A stretch of DNA of 39,529 bases, from the IMG/VR virus record IMGVR_UViG_3300031758_000192, positions 1 through 39,529 of that record. One strand, 5' to 3'. The stretch is from a virus. A program made the position numbers and the translations under genes. The number at the start of each line of letters is the position of its first letter. Positions within the stretch are counted from its first letter, which is position 1. Shown here piece by piece: positions 16,914-24,465 of the stretch. The notes under the pieces are model-generated. The model was not told the DNA's origin. It ran no database searches and saw only the letters and a program-made list of their open reading frames with translations.

Positions 16914-17572
16914 TATCTAAGTACATTTTGACTATCATCAGAACCATCTGTAGGAACTTGCATAGTCATGGTTAATTCTTTAATTACAAATTGCTCTATC
17001 TCAGAAAATAAATATTCTGGAATTGATAGTGGTTTATCTTGTGCTATATCACATGTCTCAGTACATGGATCTTGAACTCCTTGGAATATAGCTTCCATTC
17101 TAACTGCATCCCAATCAATATTAGGACAGTATATATAACCATTAAGATACCAGAAATATTTTCTAGTATTATATTTAAATGTAGTTGTTTTAGTCATAGA
17201 AACCCAAGTACCTGGATCTGTTCTAAACATCTCTATGCTACCATCTATTGAAGATGTGGTACGTATAATTGGACCCATTGCTCCATTAAGAATGGTTGGA
17301 AGTTTTTCTTTTGATCTTTTAAAATAACATCCTGAGTAAACTCCCAAACAACCAGCTTCTACTTTATCTACATCTATAAGTTCAATGTAAGGCAATACCT
17401 GAAATATAGAACTAATCTTCATCAGTCTAAACTGATTATCTTCTCTCTTAAGAAGAGTTTGTCCATACTTTATAATAGAAGAATAGATAACTCTATCTGT
17501 TAAGAATGGATCTTCTTTAACAGCTTTTAGAGTATTTCTAACTCTTGATATTGCTTCACCTATAGTTGTCAT
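16913..17572 (-). CDS. Small head-tail connector/ring protein candidate
   Basis: A 219-residue protein. The ATG at 17572 overlaps the upstream stop as ATGA, and its own stop overlaps the next ATG as TAATG, so it is translationally coupled on both sides. The N-terminus is helical (EAISRVRNTLKAVKEDPFLTDRVIYSSIIKYGQTLLKRE), followed by a beta-rich centre with aromatic strands (TTTFKYNTRKYFWYLNGYIYCPN), a short Cys pair (DPCTETCD) and a C-terminal helix (LFSEIEQFVIKELTMTMQ). This helix-strand-helix layout and the position resemble the ring or tail-tubular proteins in crAss-like genomes. No enzyme motif is visible. I infer that it assembles onto the portal with the 352-residue protein; the family assignment is by memory of layout only. 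Confidence 0.55.
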   Translation of the reverse strand: MTTIGEAISRVRNTLKAVKEDPFLTDRVIYSSIIKYGQTLLKREDNQFRLMKISSIFQVLPYIELIDVDKVEAGCLGVYSGCYFKRSKEKLPTILNGAMGPIIRTTSSIDGSIEMFRTDPGTWVSMTKTTTFKYNTRKYFWYLNGYIYCPNIDWDAVRMEAIFQGVQDPCTETCDIAQDKPLSIPEYLFSEIEQFVIKELTMTMQVPTDGSDDSQNVLR

Positions 17573-18150
17573 AATTCAAACTCATTATATTGTTCCAGCT
17601 CTTTGGCAGTTTTATTTTTAAGACTATGTTTAAAAGATATTCTTTTGTAATCTAATTTTAATTTTTTATTTGGGTCAACAGCTACATACATATTCCAATT
17701 CTCTGGGTAAGATTTTGCAACAGATCTTTTAAATTCTCTACATGCAATAAAACTCCAAAACTCTCTATTCTTCATTTTGTGTTTTAATGCGTAGTTTGTA
17801 AAAAATATTTTTGCAAGCTTACCATCTGTTTCCCAATTTTTATTTGATACTGCTACACCATATTTATTTGATTTTGCAAAATCAATATTTTCGGAAGATG
17901 GACTTTGGCATGTTCCAATAAATAACCAACCAACTGCTTCAGGTAATTCTACACCATCTCTAGTTTCTATAACTGTATTATATATAAACTCATTAAAAGA
18001 TTTAATTATCTTTCTTATGTCTTTATTATCCAAATTTTTATACTTTGGATATTTCTTTTTAAAACTGTCAAAGAACTCTTTGTTCATTATACTGTAAACT
18101 TCAGGTCTATACCTTGAAGCATTAAGGTTTGGTTTTTTAAAATCCCTCAT
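17569..18150 (-). CDS. Conserved tail-module protein, possible HU/IHF-like fold
   Basis: A 193-residue, lysine-rich protein and first gene of the tail operon after the hairpin at 18210-18231. It overlaps the 219-residue gene by four bases. Residues about 45-80 (IRKIIKSFNEFIYNTVIETRDGVELPEAVGWLFIG, split here by class) have the order helix, short turn, V-x-LPxxxGxLxIG. That recalls HU/IHF-like phage proteins in which a helix leads into a beta hairpin around an LP-G-L core. The C-terminal half has a Trp/Phe-rich helix (MKNREFWSFIACREFKR) and a basic tail. An alternative is a ring or adaptor protein of the tail stub, which the operon suggests. The upstream leader holds the recurrent AT-rich motif. 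The HU-like idea is weak; the gene itself is certain. Confidence 0.55.
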   Translation of the reverse strand: MRDFKKPNLNASRYRPEVYSIMNKEFFDSFKKKYPKYKNLDNKDIRKIIKSFNEFIYNTVIETRDGVELPEAVGWLFIGTCQSPSSENIDFAKSNKYGVAVSNKNWETDGKLAKIFFTNYALKHKMKNREFWSFIACREFKRSVAKSYPENWNMYVAVDPNKKLKLDYKRISFKHSLKNKTAKELEQYNEFEL

Positions 18151-18162
18151 ACTATACTAATT

Positions 18163-18180
18163 AATATACTAAAAATAAAT
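18163..18180 (-). promoter_or_regulatory. Recurrent AT-rich intergenic motif, possible promoter of tail operon
   Basis: This is an exact 18-base copy of the motif at 1934-1951, reading ATTTATTTTTAGTATATT on the minus strand, 12 bases before the ATG at 18150. It lies just after a strong hairpin terminator, which is where a promoter for the tail operon would be expected. Function is inferred. Confidence 0.4.
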
Positions 18181-18209
18181 GACTTTAACAAATATAGGAA
18201 TAAAAGCAA

Positions 18210-18231
18210 AACCCCCGCAAGTGCAGGGGTT
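18210..18231 (-). terminator. 9-bp hairpin with U-rich 3' flank; also a candidate DGR target hairpin
   Basis: On the minus strand AACCCCTGC pairs with GCGGGGGTT around an ACTT loop (nine pairs, one of them G-U), followed by TTGCTTTTA. It begins 35 bases after the stop of the 487-residue gene, so it reads as an intrinsic terminator. GC-rich short-loop hairpins just downstream of DGR variable repeats also help target recognition in Bordetella phage BPP-1, and this one follows such a repeat. Both roles are possible. Confidence 0.75.
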
Positions 18232-18266
18232 CTACCAGTTGTTACAGAAACCAACAAACTGCAACT

Positions 18267-19730
18267 TTATGTATTAAACTTCCTTACCGCACGCACATAG
18301 TAGGTGGAGTTCTTGAAGGCGTTGAAGGCACCCCCACTGGAGAAGAAGAAGTACCACACGGTGCTGCTGTCGTACTCCGTACTACTCCAATAGGAGGTGA
18401 AGACTAACTGAGTTCCTCCAGAACTTGTTATTCCTTGTGCTACTTCCCATCTGTTATTAAATAATTTATTTAATTCATCTATGGCTGGGAGGTACCAGTC
18501 TGTTTTACCATTGTTTGTACTTGCATCACATAATTGAGCTGCGGTACCTACTGTAATTCCACCAGGTGCTCCTGCGGCAATTAGATTTGTAGTATTAGTT
18601 TTACCATCCCATGTACTTTCAACATTTGAAATATCTATATTTAAAGAAGCCCATTGTGCTGATGTAGATAAATCATTTGTATCAACAACAAGATAATTTT
18701 GAACTGATCCTGGACCAGGTGATCCTCCAGGCGTTCCAGATAACCATCTATGGAATATTACCCCACCTTCCGTTGAAACATATTCACCAATTTCATAATC
18801 CCAACTGTTTATTATTAGAGTATCTCCTATTATATTAGTAGATATTTCTTTACCACCAATTACTGTAAGTATATCAACTGGCGTATTGGCTGTTGTAAAT
18901 CCTGCATCACCAATAAATGTTGCCCAAAGATTTGGTGAAACCACAGAGGGTGCTGATATAGTTATATCTGTAGCAGTTGATGATAATGAAATTCCTGTAC
19001 CAGCTTTTAAACCTTTGGTAGCTAATGATGGTCCAGTGCCATCATTTACTAAACTTTCATGCGCCCCAGTACCAGCATCCCCTAATCCAACGGATGATGC
19101 CGGACTATTATTTGTAATTGTTATTTCATCTGTAATTGCATTAGTTGTAATCTGAATGCCAGTACCGGCAGCTAAAGTTAATGTATCATTATTACTATCT
19201 GCAATTACTGTTGATTGACCAGCTACAGCAATATTTTTAAAAATATTTTGTGCAGATCCCGGATCAGTATTACTAACAATATAAGATGTAGTATTACCTA
19301 CGGTAGATGATGTAACATTAATTCCTGTTCCATAATCTACAAGATAAACAGGTAATTCATTTGGATCAAAGCATACTGTATATGTAGTAACTCCAGTAGA
19401 TGGATTAGTTGTAGATGTAACAGATAAATAATCATTTGTTCCACATACATTAACTACTGCACCTATTGATGGTGCAACAACAAATTCACAAAAATAACTA
19501 ATAATATCATTTAATGCATCTGCAAGATTAGTATCTGTTGCAACAACAACCTCATTAGCACATTCTATGTCTATGCCAGTATATACTACACATTCTGCAT
19601 CAAATACTTCTGAGCAAGTTAAAGGTGTTGGGCATCCAGCCGGAGTTGGGCATGGTGCAGGTGATACTAGTGCATTGTCTGCACATCCACATTTTTTACA
19701 TCCACAATTTGTACAAGTATTAGTAGCCAT
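18267..19730 (-). CDS. Tail fibre/adhesin with C-terminal DGR-variable C-type-lectin-like domain
   Basis: A 487-residue protein. The N-terminus is Cys/Pro-rich (CTNCGCKKCGC) and then has C-V-x-Y-x-G-x-DI-x-C...ALNDIISYFCE, a module shared with the next fibre gene and probably the virion-attachment part. The middle (about 90-330) is Ser/Thr/Gly-rich beta repeats typical of fibres. The C-terminal about 110 residues have WYLPAIDELNKLFNNR...YWSSTEY...YYVRAVRKF, a DUF1566-like (C-type lectin or formylglycine-enzyme fold) domain used as a DGR target in many phages. Codons change abruptly there: 22 of 34 codons for residues 444-477 end in C, and local GC is about 52% (62 of 120 bases, 18301-18420) against an AT-rich surrounding. 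I infer a receptor-binding protein whose tip is diversified. Its stop is followed by a strong hairpin. Confidence 0.85.
   Translation of the reverse strand: MATNTCTNCGCKKCGCADNALVSPAPCPTPAGCPTPLTCSEVFDAECVVYTGIDIECANEVVVATDTNLADALNDIISYFCEFVVAPSIGAVVNVCGTNDYLSVTSTTNPSTGVTTYTVCFDPNELPVYLVDYGTGINVTSSTVGNTTSYIVSNTDPGSAQNIFKNIAVAGQSTVIADSNNDTLTLAAGTGIQITTNAITDEITITNNSPASSVGLGDAGTGAHESLVNDGTGPSLATKGLKAGTGISLSSTATDITISAPSVVSPNLWATFIGDAGFTTANTPVDILTVIGGKEISTNIIGDTLIINSWDYEIGEYVSTEGGVIFHRWLSGTPGGSPGPGSVQNYLVVDTNDLSTSAQWASLNIDISNVESTWDGKTNTTNLIAAGAPGGITVGTAAQLCDASTNNGKTDWYLPAIDELNKLFNNRWEVAQGITSSGGTQLVFTSYWSSTEYDSSTVWYFFFSSGGAFNAFKNSTYYVRAVRKFNT
18276..18407 (-). other. Candidate DGR variable repeat (VR)
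   Basis: The coding strand carries runs of NNC codons (TAC, TTC, ACC, AGC, TCC, GCC, GAC, AAC) for residues 444-477, set in the conserved frame YWSS-x-E-Y ... Y-Y-V-R-A-V-R. This is what adenine mutagenesis of AAC codons in a template repeat produces. The 3' end (18276-18299), coding VRAVRKF, is GC-rich and probably serves as the initiation-of-homing segment. The matching template and reverse transcriptase are not in this window. Boundaries are estimated from codon use alone. Confidence 0.7.
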
Positions 19731-19741
19731 AGTTTAATTTA

Positions 19742-21448
19742 TTAAGGACAAACAATTGGTGTTGGTATATCAGTAGTACAAGGATTTATATAAGCAATTA
19801 ACCCGTCTAATTGAAATATAAACCCTCCAAGATTTGTTTCATCATTTGCATTACAACTAAATTGATATCTTAGGTTTGTATCATATTCCATATCCAAACC
19901 AATTGTTCCTGGTGCAACATTACTATTTACATTAGTATTTGCATTATCAAACTTAGGAACATAGTCTCCAATACGAACATGTGATACAACATAGTTTAAA
20001 TGAGAAGTATTAAATGCATCTGTTCCAGAAAAAGCATTTTGCTCTCCGTTTTTAAGTAAAGCAAAAGATAACGTTTTATTACTTGCAATTGATAAACTTC
20101 CAATGGTAGTAAGAATAGTACTGGTATCTGGAATAGAATTAATCTGAGTTCTTCTATAACCTATTGTAAAGTTTTTAGTATAGTTATCATCAAGGCTTTC
20201 TAATGCACTCATTACTGAGTTTGGTATAACTGACACACCTTGATTAAATGTAATCAATCCAGTAGAGGATGCAATTACAGAACCAGCACCAACTGATGCA
20301 GGAGTTACAGTAGTAGACAAATAATATGTATCTACTGGTGGAGTATTTTGATATTGCCATAATAATGGTGCGCCTACTCCATCATCAATAGGAATCATTA
20401 CTTGACCTTTAAAATGCAAAGTATTTCCAATTCTTCTTACTCTTGGTCTTAATGCATCTGTATCAGATCCTGTATAGAATCCAAATCCATCAAGATTTAT
20501 CCAACCAGTATCTAAGATTTTTGCAGAAAAAGAATATGCTGGACCTGTTGAAACAGAAAGCTGAATTGTATTAGTGGTTGATCCAGTAAATGAAAGTGAA
20601 CTCACATACTGATAAACATCACAAAGTGAAAGCCAAATGTTATTAATTGCATCTGCTACAGTATTTGTAGATGCAATAGGAACCCATTGGCCTAAATAAG
20701 CAACAGAAAATGGTGTCCCATATACAAGTGAAGCATCAGTATCAACTATGCATTGTGACTGAACTGCTGCAAGAATATCTGCTGGTAAACCTGTAGTAGA
20801 TCTTAATGCACAATATCCATAAGTACCGTCATTTACTAATGCATCTAATACTTCAGTAAGTGTATAAGTTCCTGGAGAAACAACAATAGCACTTAAAGTA
20901 CAATCAACTGAGATTGAAGGTACCGTAAATGTTGGTGTTGGAGCAGTTTCTAATGCAGTTACTCTAATATCTAAATTAGTAATCTGATTATTAATAATAG
21001 TAATTTGATCAACAAGACTACAAATTCTAGCTCCCATTGCTTGAGCATATTCAGCAATAGTCATGACTGTTGTTGTACCTATAACAAAACAAGGCGCAAC
21101 AGTAACTAATGTGTCTGCGGATGTTGATCTAGTAGTTACATTAGTAGCTGGTATTGCAGCAGCTGCCGCTTGAGCAGCTTCTATTGCACAAATTCTATCA
21201 ATTAGAAATTGAATTAACTCTTGAATGTTTTGAGGCTTACAGCTTGCTAAATCAAAACAAGATAAGTCATAACCATTAACATCTAAAAGATCCATGATAT
21301 TGCAAAGCTCAGTAGCAAGCTTATGAATAACATCGGAAACAGTATCTCCAGTGCATAGTTTAATACATGGAATATCTGGACCCTGCCAAATCACACAATT
21401 ACTTGATATTGGACTACATGGACTATTATCTAAATTTATAGGTTTCAT
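19742..21448 (-). CDS. Tail fibre-like protein with repeated helix-LC anchor modules
   Basis: A 568-residue protein, 11 bases upstream of the DGR-target fibre. Its N-terminus (C-V-I-W-QGPDIPCIKLC-x-GDT-x-SDVIHKLATELC) resembles that of the 487-residue neighbour, suggesting that both dock on the same virion site. Short helix modules ending in Ile/Leu-Cys recur (ATELCNIMDLL, IDRICAIEAA, GARICSLVDQI, WLSLCDVYQYV), separated by Thr/Val-rich beta segments. A helical Q/I/N stretch (about 145-168) leads to the distal half, which is beta-rich without a recognised enzyme or lectin motif. I infer a trimeric fibre or adhesin. The spacer before its ATG contains TTAGTATATTA, part of the recurrent motif. 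Role by composition and neighbours; fold not identified. Confidence 0.65.
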   Translation of the reverse strand: MKPINLDNSPCSPISSNCVIWQGPDIPCIKLCTGDTVSDVIHKLATELCNIMDLLDVNGYDLSCFDLASCKPQNIQELIQFLIDRICAIEAAQAAAAAIPATNVTTRSTSADTLVTVAPCFVIGTTTVMTIAEYAQAMGARICSLVDQITIINNQITNLDIRVTALETAPTPTFTVPSISVDCTLSAIVVSPGTYTLTEVLDALVNDGTYGYCALRSTTGLPADILAAVQSQCIVDTDASLVYGTPFSVAYLGQWVPIASTNTVADAINNIWLSLCDVYQYVSSLSFTGSTTNTIQLSVSTGPAYSFSAKILDTGWINLDGFGFYTGSDTDALRPRVRRIGNTLHFKGQVMIPIDDGVGAPLLWQYQNTPPVDTYYLSTTVTPASVGAGSVIASSTGLITFNQGVSVIPNSVMSALESLDDNYTKNFTIGYRRTQINSIPDTSTILTTIGSLSIASNKTLSFALLKNGEQNAFSGTDAFNTSHLNYVVSHVRIGDYVPKFDNANTNVNSNVAPGTIGLDMEYDTNLRYQFSCNANDETNLGGFIFQLDGLIAYINPCTTDIPTPIVCP

Positions 21449-21453
21449 ATCTA

Positions 21454-21463
21454 TAATATACTA
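21454..21463 (-). promoter_or_regulatory. Partial copy of recurrent AT-rich motif
   Basis: The minus strand reads TAGTATATTA six bases before the ATG at 21448, matching the core of the copies at 18163-18180 and 1934-1951. It is short and AT-rich, so chance cannot be excluded. Confidence 0.2.
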
Positions 21464-21467
21464 ATTA

Positions 21468-23651
21468 TTATTGAGAATTACAAGTGGTTATTGGTTGTGA
21501 ACAATTACACGGAGAATATCCACATGATGGTGTACTAGGACAACAAGAATTTACTACTGTACATTCATAGTTAGGATCTCTTAATGCATCCATATCTATA
21601 AGTTCTTTCTTTATAACCCATTTATCATTTTCATCTGGACAACAATCTGTTATACCATATCTTAGATAAAGAACTTGTTTATAATAAACATCTGCAGATC
21701 TACAAGATATTTTTTCATATTTTTCTGTACTGCAAACAGGTGTACTATATCCAGGTTCAATACTTCTTCTTGGATAAATAATTGCTGGGCAATCCCATAC
21801 ATCTGTAGTAGTTTCTGTACAATCTCCAAATGTTTCTATATAGTCTGTTTCAGGATAATACTCTGCCCAAACTCTCATACAGAATCTATCTGATTTTGCA
21901 CCTGCAGCAAGAGTAAAGAACTGAACATCTAAATTACAGTCATAGTATCTATATTCTTTAGATGTAGTGCTGTCATTTCTTACTGTTGTACAAATACATG
22001 GAAATGTAAGTAAACATTCTGGACAGTCTACATATTCTACTTCCGGTATTACTATACCAGCATTTGTGGGAACATTAGTTGCATTTACCGTCCAACATGT
22101 TTCTGGACAATATTTGATTTTAATTACAGAACCTAAGTATTGACTAAGATCTGTGTAAGTAATTATTGGATCTTTAAATCCAGTACAATCTGTTAATTCA
22201 TAATACTCTCTTGCACATTCTATACAATCTATATAAGCTATTGTTACAGTAACAATTGTATCTGACGGTATGTTTTCTATTTCTTCTACATACCAACATC
22301 CAGGACAATCTTCTCTAATAATTACTTGTCCAACATACGCACTTAAGTCTGAACTTGTATAGACTATAAGATTGCTATTATCACAATTAGTTAATTTATA
22401 CTTACTTGGATTTTTACATGTAATACAATCTTCATATACCTGAAGCACAGTAACATCAATAGCACAATCACATTCTGCCACTTCAGTAACTGTCCAGCAA
22501 GTATCTGGATAACCATCTAATACAACTATTTGCCCTAGAATAGCATATACTCCTAATGATACTTTGTTAGTGTAAATAGGATCTAAAAGTCCATCACAAA
22601 GATCTTCAAGTTTATAGCATCCAGTTTGACATTCATCATTTATACAAGGAAGGCCAATATTAACCACAGGTATTGTTCCAGCAACTTCTCCTTCAATTAC
22701 AGGATATATTTTAGAGCATATTTGAAACTCAGGTAAACTTAGTGTAGTATTATGTAAACTATTATTACAATCTACCCAATAGATATCTTTTGCTGATCCT
22801 ACAACCGTGTAACAAAGACATTCACAATTACATGTTTCACTAACTATCTCTACTTCTACAGAGTCAGCGCAAGTTCCAGTAGTAACTAACTGTACATAAA
22901 AACATCCTAATGATGGTTCTTCAACTAAACTTAGTTCTACAAACTGTCCAAGATAATCTGAAAGATCTGTATATGTATTAAATGGAGGAACACCTCCGTC
23001 ACAAGAATATACTCTGTAGCATGGAACATCACAACCTGGGCATACTAATGTATCATTACAATCTATAGCTTCTGTGTAATTTGCTGTACTATTAGCAGGA
23101 ACAAGAGGTAAGTTTCCAAAAAATACTGGATCATTTGTAAATGCATTTGAAACAGTATAACAAGTATTAGATTCTAATCCTTGATAGTTTGGTCCTGTAT
23201 ATAAATAAGTACCTTCATCTATTGTAATAAAAAATTTATCATCTCCAGGACTAAATGAAAGCACATCTCCTGTACAGCAATTAGTAAATTCATAATATAA
23301 GAAACTTGTAAAACAAGGCTCTGCAGCAATAAACTCTAATTCAGCTGAATCACATAAAATACTGGTTCCTGTTGATGTATTATAAATGTCTGCAGATACA
23401 ATACACCCCAATGGACCAGTAGGTATAATACCAGTTATAGTATAAGGAATTGTAATAGTTCCTGAAGAGAAAGGTCCATTTACAACATATGGACTTGTTC
23501 CCCCAAGTCCACAAGCTGTTCCAAATGCAATTAAACCTTGTAAAGTTGAACTATTATATATTTGTATAGTTCCAGAAATAGAATATGTCTGTGTAACCGG
23601 ATCACATTCCGATACTATTACTGTTAATGAACCTGGAACTATGCTACACAT
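21468..23651 (-). CDS. Cysteine-rich tandem-repeat virion appendage protein
   Basis: A 727-residue protein whose ATG overlaps the stop of the 49-residue gene (TAATG). From about residue 200 to 560 it consists of diverged repeats of roughly 70-80 residues with the consensus Y-x-L-(T)-(D/N)C ... I-x-Y-(T)DLS-x-Y-(L/V)G-x-V-(V/I) ... C-P-x-CW-x-V ... Y-x-(D)C-(I/P)-x-C. Examples are TYTDLSQYLGSVIKIKYCP and YTSSDLSAYVGQVIIREDCP. Paired cysteines in each repeat suggest disulphides or metal binding, and the repeats look like small beta domains in a rod. The C-terminus is also Cys-rich (SCRSADVYYK, SCCPSTPSCGYSPCNC). The N-terminal 200 residues are beta-rich. It lies directly upstream of two fibre genes, so I infer a tail or capsid appendage. 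No enzyme motif was seen. Confidence 0.65.
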   Translation of the reverse strand: MCSIVPGSLTVIVSECDPVTQTYSISGTIQIYNSSTLQGLIAFGTACGLGGTSPYVVNGPFSSGTITIPYTITGIIPTGPLGCIVSADIYNTSTGTSILCDSAELEFIAAEPCFTSFLYYEFTNCCTGDVLSFSPGDDKFFITIDEGTYLYTGPNYQGLESNTCYTVSNAFTNDPVFFGNLPLVPANSTANYTEAIDCNDTLVCPGCDVPCYRVYSCDGGVPPFNTYTDLSDYLGQFVELSLVEEPSLGCFYVQLVTTGTCADSVEVEIVSETCNCECLCYTVVGSAKDIYWVDCNNSLHNTTLSLPEFQICSKIYPVIEGEVAGTIPVVNIGLPCINDECQTGCYKLEDLCDGLLDPIYTNKVSLGVYAILGQIVVLDGYPDTCWTVTEVAECDCAIDVTVLQVYEDCITCKNPSKYKLTNCDNSNLIVYTSSDLSAYVGQVIIREDCPGCWYVEEIENIPSDTIVTVTIAYIDCIECAREYYELTDCTGFKDPIITYTDLSQYLGSVIKIKYCPETCWTVNATNVPTNAGIVIPEVEYVDCPECLLTFPCICTTVRNDSTTSKEYRYYDCNLDVQFFTLAAGAKSDRFCMRVWAEYYPETDYIETFGDCTETTTDVWDCPAIIYPRRSIEPGYSTPVCSTEKYEKISCRSADVYYKQVLYLRYGITDCCPDENDKWVIKKELIDMDALRDPNYECTVVNSCCPSTPSCGYSPCNCSQPITTCNSQ

Positions 23652-23800
23652 TACTTATTTGTATTTTCTTTATTCTTATTATTTTTTATTTGTGCTTCAT
23701 ATTTTGCTAAACAATTAGCACATACTTGTTGTCCATTAGATGCTTTTCTTTTCTGACATCCGCAGGATAATTTTGCTTTACAGTTAGGACACGCGTTCAT
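23651..23800 (-). CDS. 49-residue cysteine-rich zinc-ribbon-like protein
   Basis: A short gene, ATG at 23800, stop TAA at 23653-23651 overlapping the next ATG (TAATG). The product starts MNACPNCKAKLSCGCQKRKA, continues with VCANCLAKYEA and ends in a Lys/Asn-rich tail. Cysteines are spaced C-x2-C, C-x-C and C-x2-C, a pattern expected of a small zinc-binding knuckle, although I cannot prove metal binding. The tight coupling to the 727-residue gene and the leader with the doubled ACCAATAAA support real translation. It could act as an assembly factor for its Cys-rich neighbour, or be a DNA- or protein-binding accessory. Function unknown. Confidence 0.6.
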   Translation of the reverse strand: MNACPNCKAKLSCGCQKRKASNGQQVCANCLAKYEAQIKNNKNKENTNK

Positions 23801-23819
23801 ATTTATTGGTTTTTATTGG
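23801..23819 (-). promoter_or_regulatory. Doubled ACCAATAAA leader, no Shine-Dalgarno
   Basis: The minus strand before the ATG at 23800 reads ACCAATAAAAACCAATAAAT. This is two copies of ACCAATAAA and no purine-rich Shine-Dalgarno. Similar ACCAACAAA leaders precede the starts at 31093 and 34056. Confidence 0.35.
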
Positions 23820-23820
23820 T

Positions 23821-24390
23821 TTAACAGTTTTTACATTCCATTTTATTTAAAAGCTTAACGGCATAGTTGTATAAGCTCATACCTTTCTGTGGCTCAAGAC
23901 AAAACTCTACCTTAGACTTTGCTGCTTGAAGATACATAAAAATTAATCTTAGTTCTTCAAGTCTTTGTTTTACTTTAAATGGAGGATCACATGCTGCAAC
24001 ATCCATATCACAAAGAATCTTGTAATATTTGTTTAAAGCACTTGTTACTCGCAAATGATTATACTCTACATATACCTGATCATTTGGAGAAACACTATAT
24101 TTTATAATATAAATACCGTCTGGTAAATTATAATATTGAGTTCCGCAATCTGCTGTTTGTAATTGTAAATCACAAGCAGTTAAAGTTATGTGACCATCAT
24201 TTACAAAGTTGGTCATTGCTGTTCCTTCAATTTGATTAGAATAACCAAATCCAGGTACAGTAACATTTAAGGTAGGGCATACTATTGGAATAGCAGGATT
24301 TGCTGTCTGATATACACTTGTGTCAAGTATCTTTAGAATGCATTCATTCATTACTTGAGGCACCTCTAAACTTAATACATGATTTGCCAT
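23821..24390 (-). CDS. Conserved virion-module protein of unknown role
   Basis: A 189-residue protein between the abundant 545-residue structural gene, from which it is separated by a terminator, and the 49-residue gene. The first 115 residues are beta-rich (LSLEVPQVMNECILKILDTS, then PTLNVTVPGFG, YYNLPDGIYIIKYSVSPN, VYVEYNHLRVT). The last 60 are helical (KVKQRLEELRLIFMYLQAAKSKVEF) and end in C-x2-C (MECKNC). The beta-sandwich plus helical tail suggests a neck, collar or fibre-attachment component, but I do not recognise the family well enough to name it. The ATG at 24390 has an A-rich leader and no Shine-Dalgarno. Because it lies after a terminator, it may depend on read-through or its own promoter. 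Confidence 0.6.
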   Translation of the reverse strand: MANHVLSLEVPQVMNECILKILDTSVYQTANPAIPIVCPTLNVTVPGFGYSNQIEGTAMTNFVNDGHITLTACDLQLQTADCGTQYYNLPDGIYIIKYSVSPNDQVYVEYNHLRVTSALNKYYKILCDMDVAACDPPFKVKQRLEELRLIFMYLQAAKSKVEFCLEPQKGMSLYNYAVKLLNKMECKNC

Positions 24391-24407
24391 ATAACTTTCT
24401 TTTAATA

Positions 24408-24442
24408 AAAAGGGAGAGGAGTATAAACTCTCTCTCCCCTTT
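24408..24442 (-). terminator. Hairpin terminator of the 545-residue structural gene
   Basis: On the minus strand AAAGGGGAGAGAGAGT pairs, with two single-base bulges, with ACTCCTCTCCCTTT, followed by TTTATT. It begins 23 bases after the stop at 24466, as expected for an intrinsic terminator. Confidence 0.75.
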
Positions 24443-24465
24443 ATTTATTTATTAACCTTTAATTC

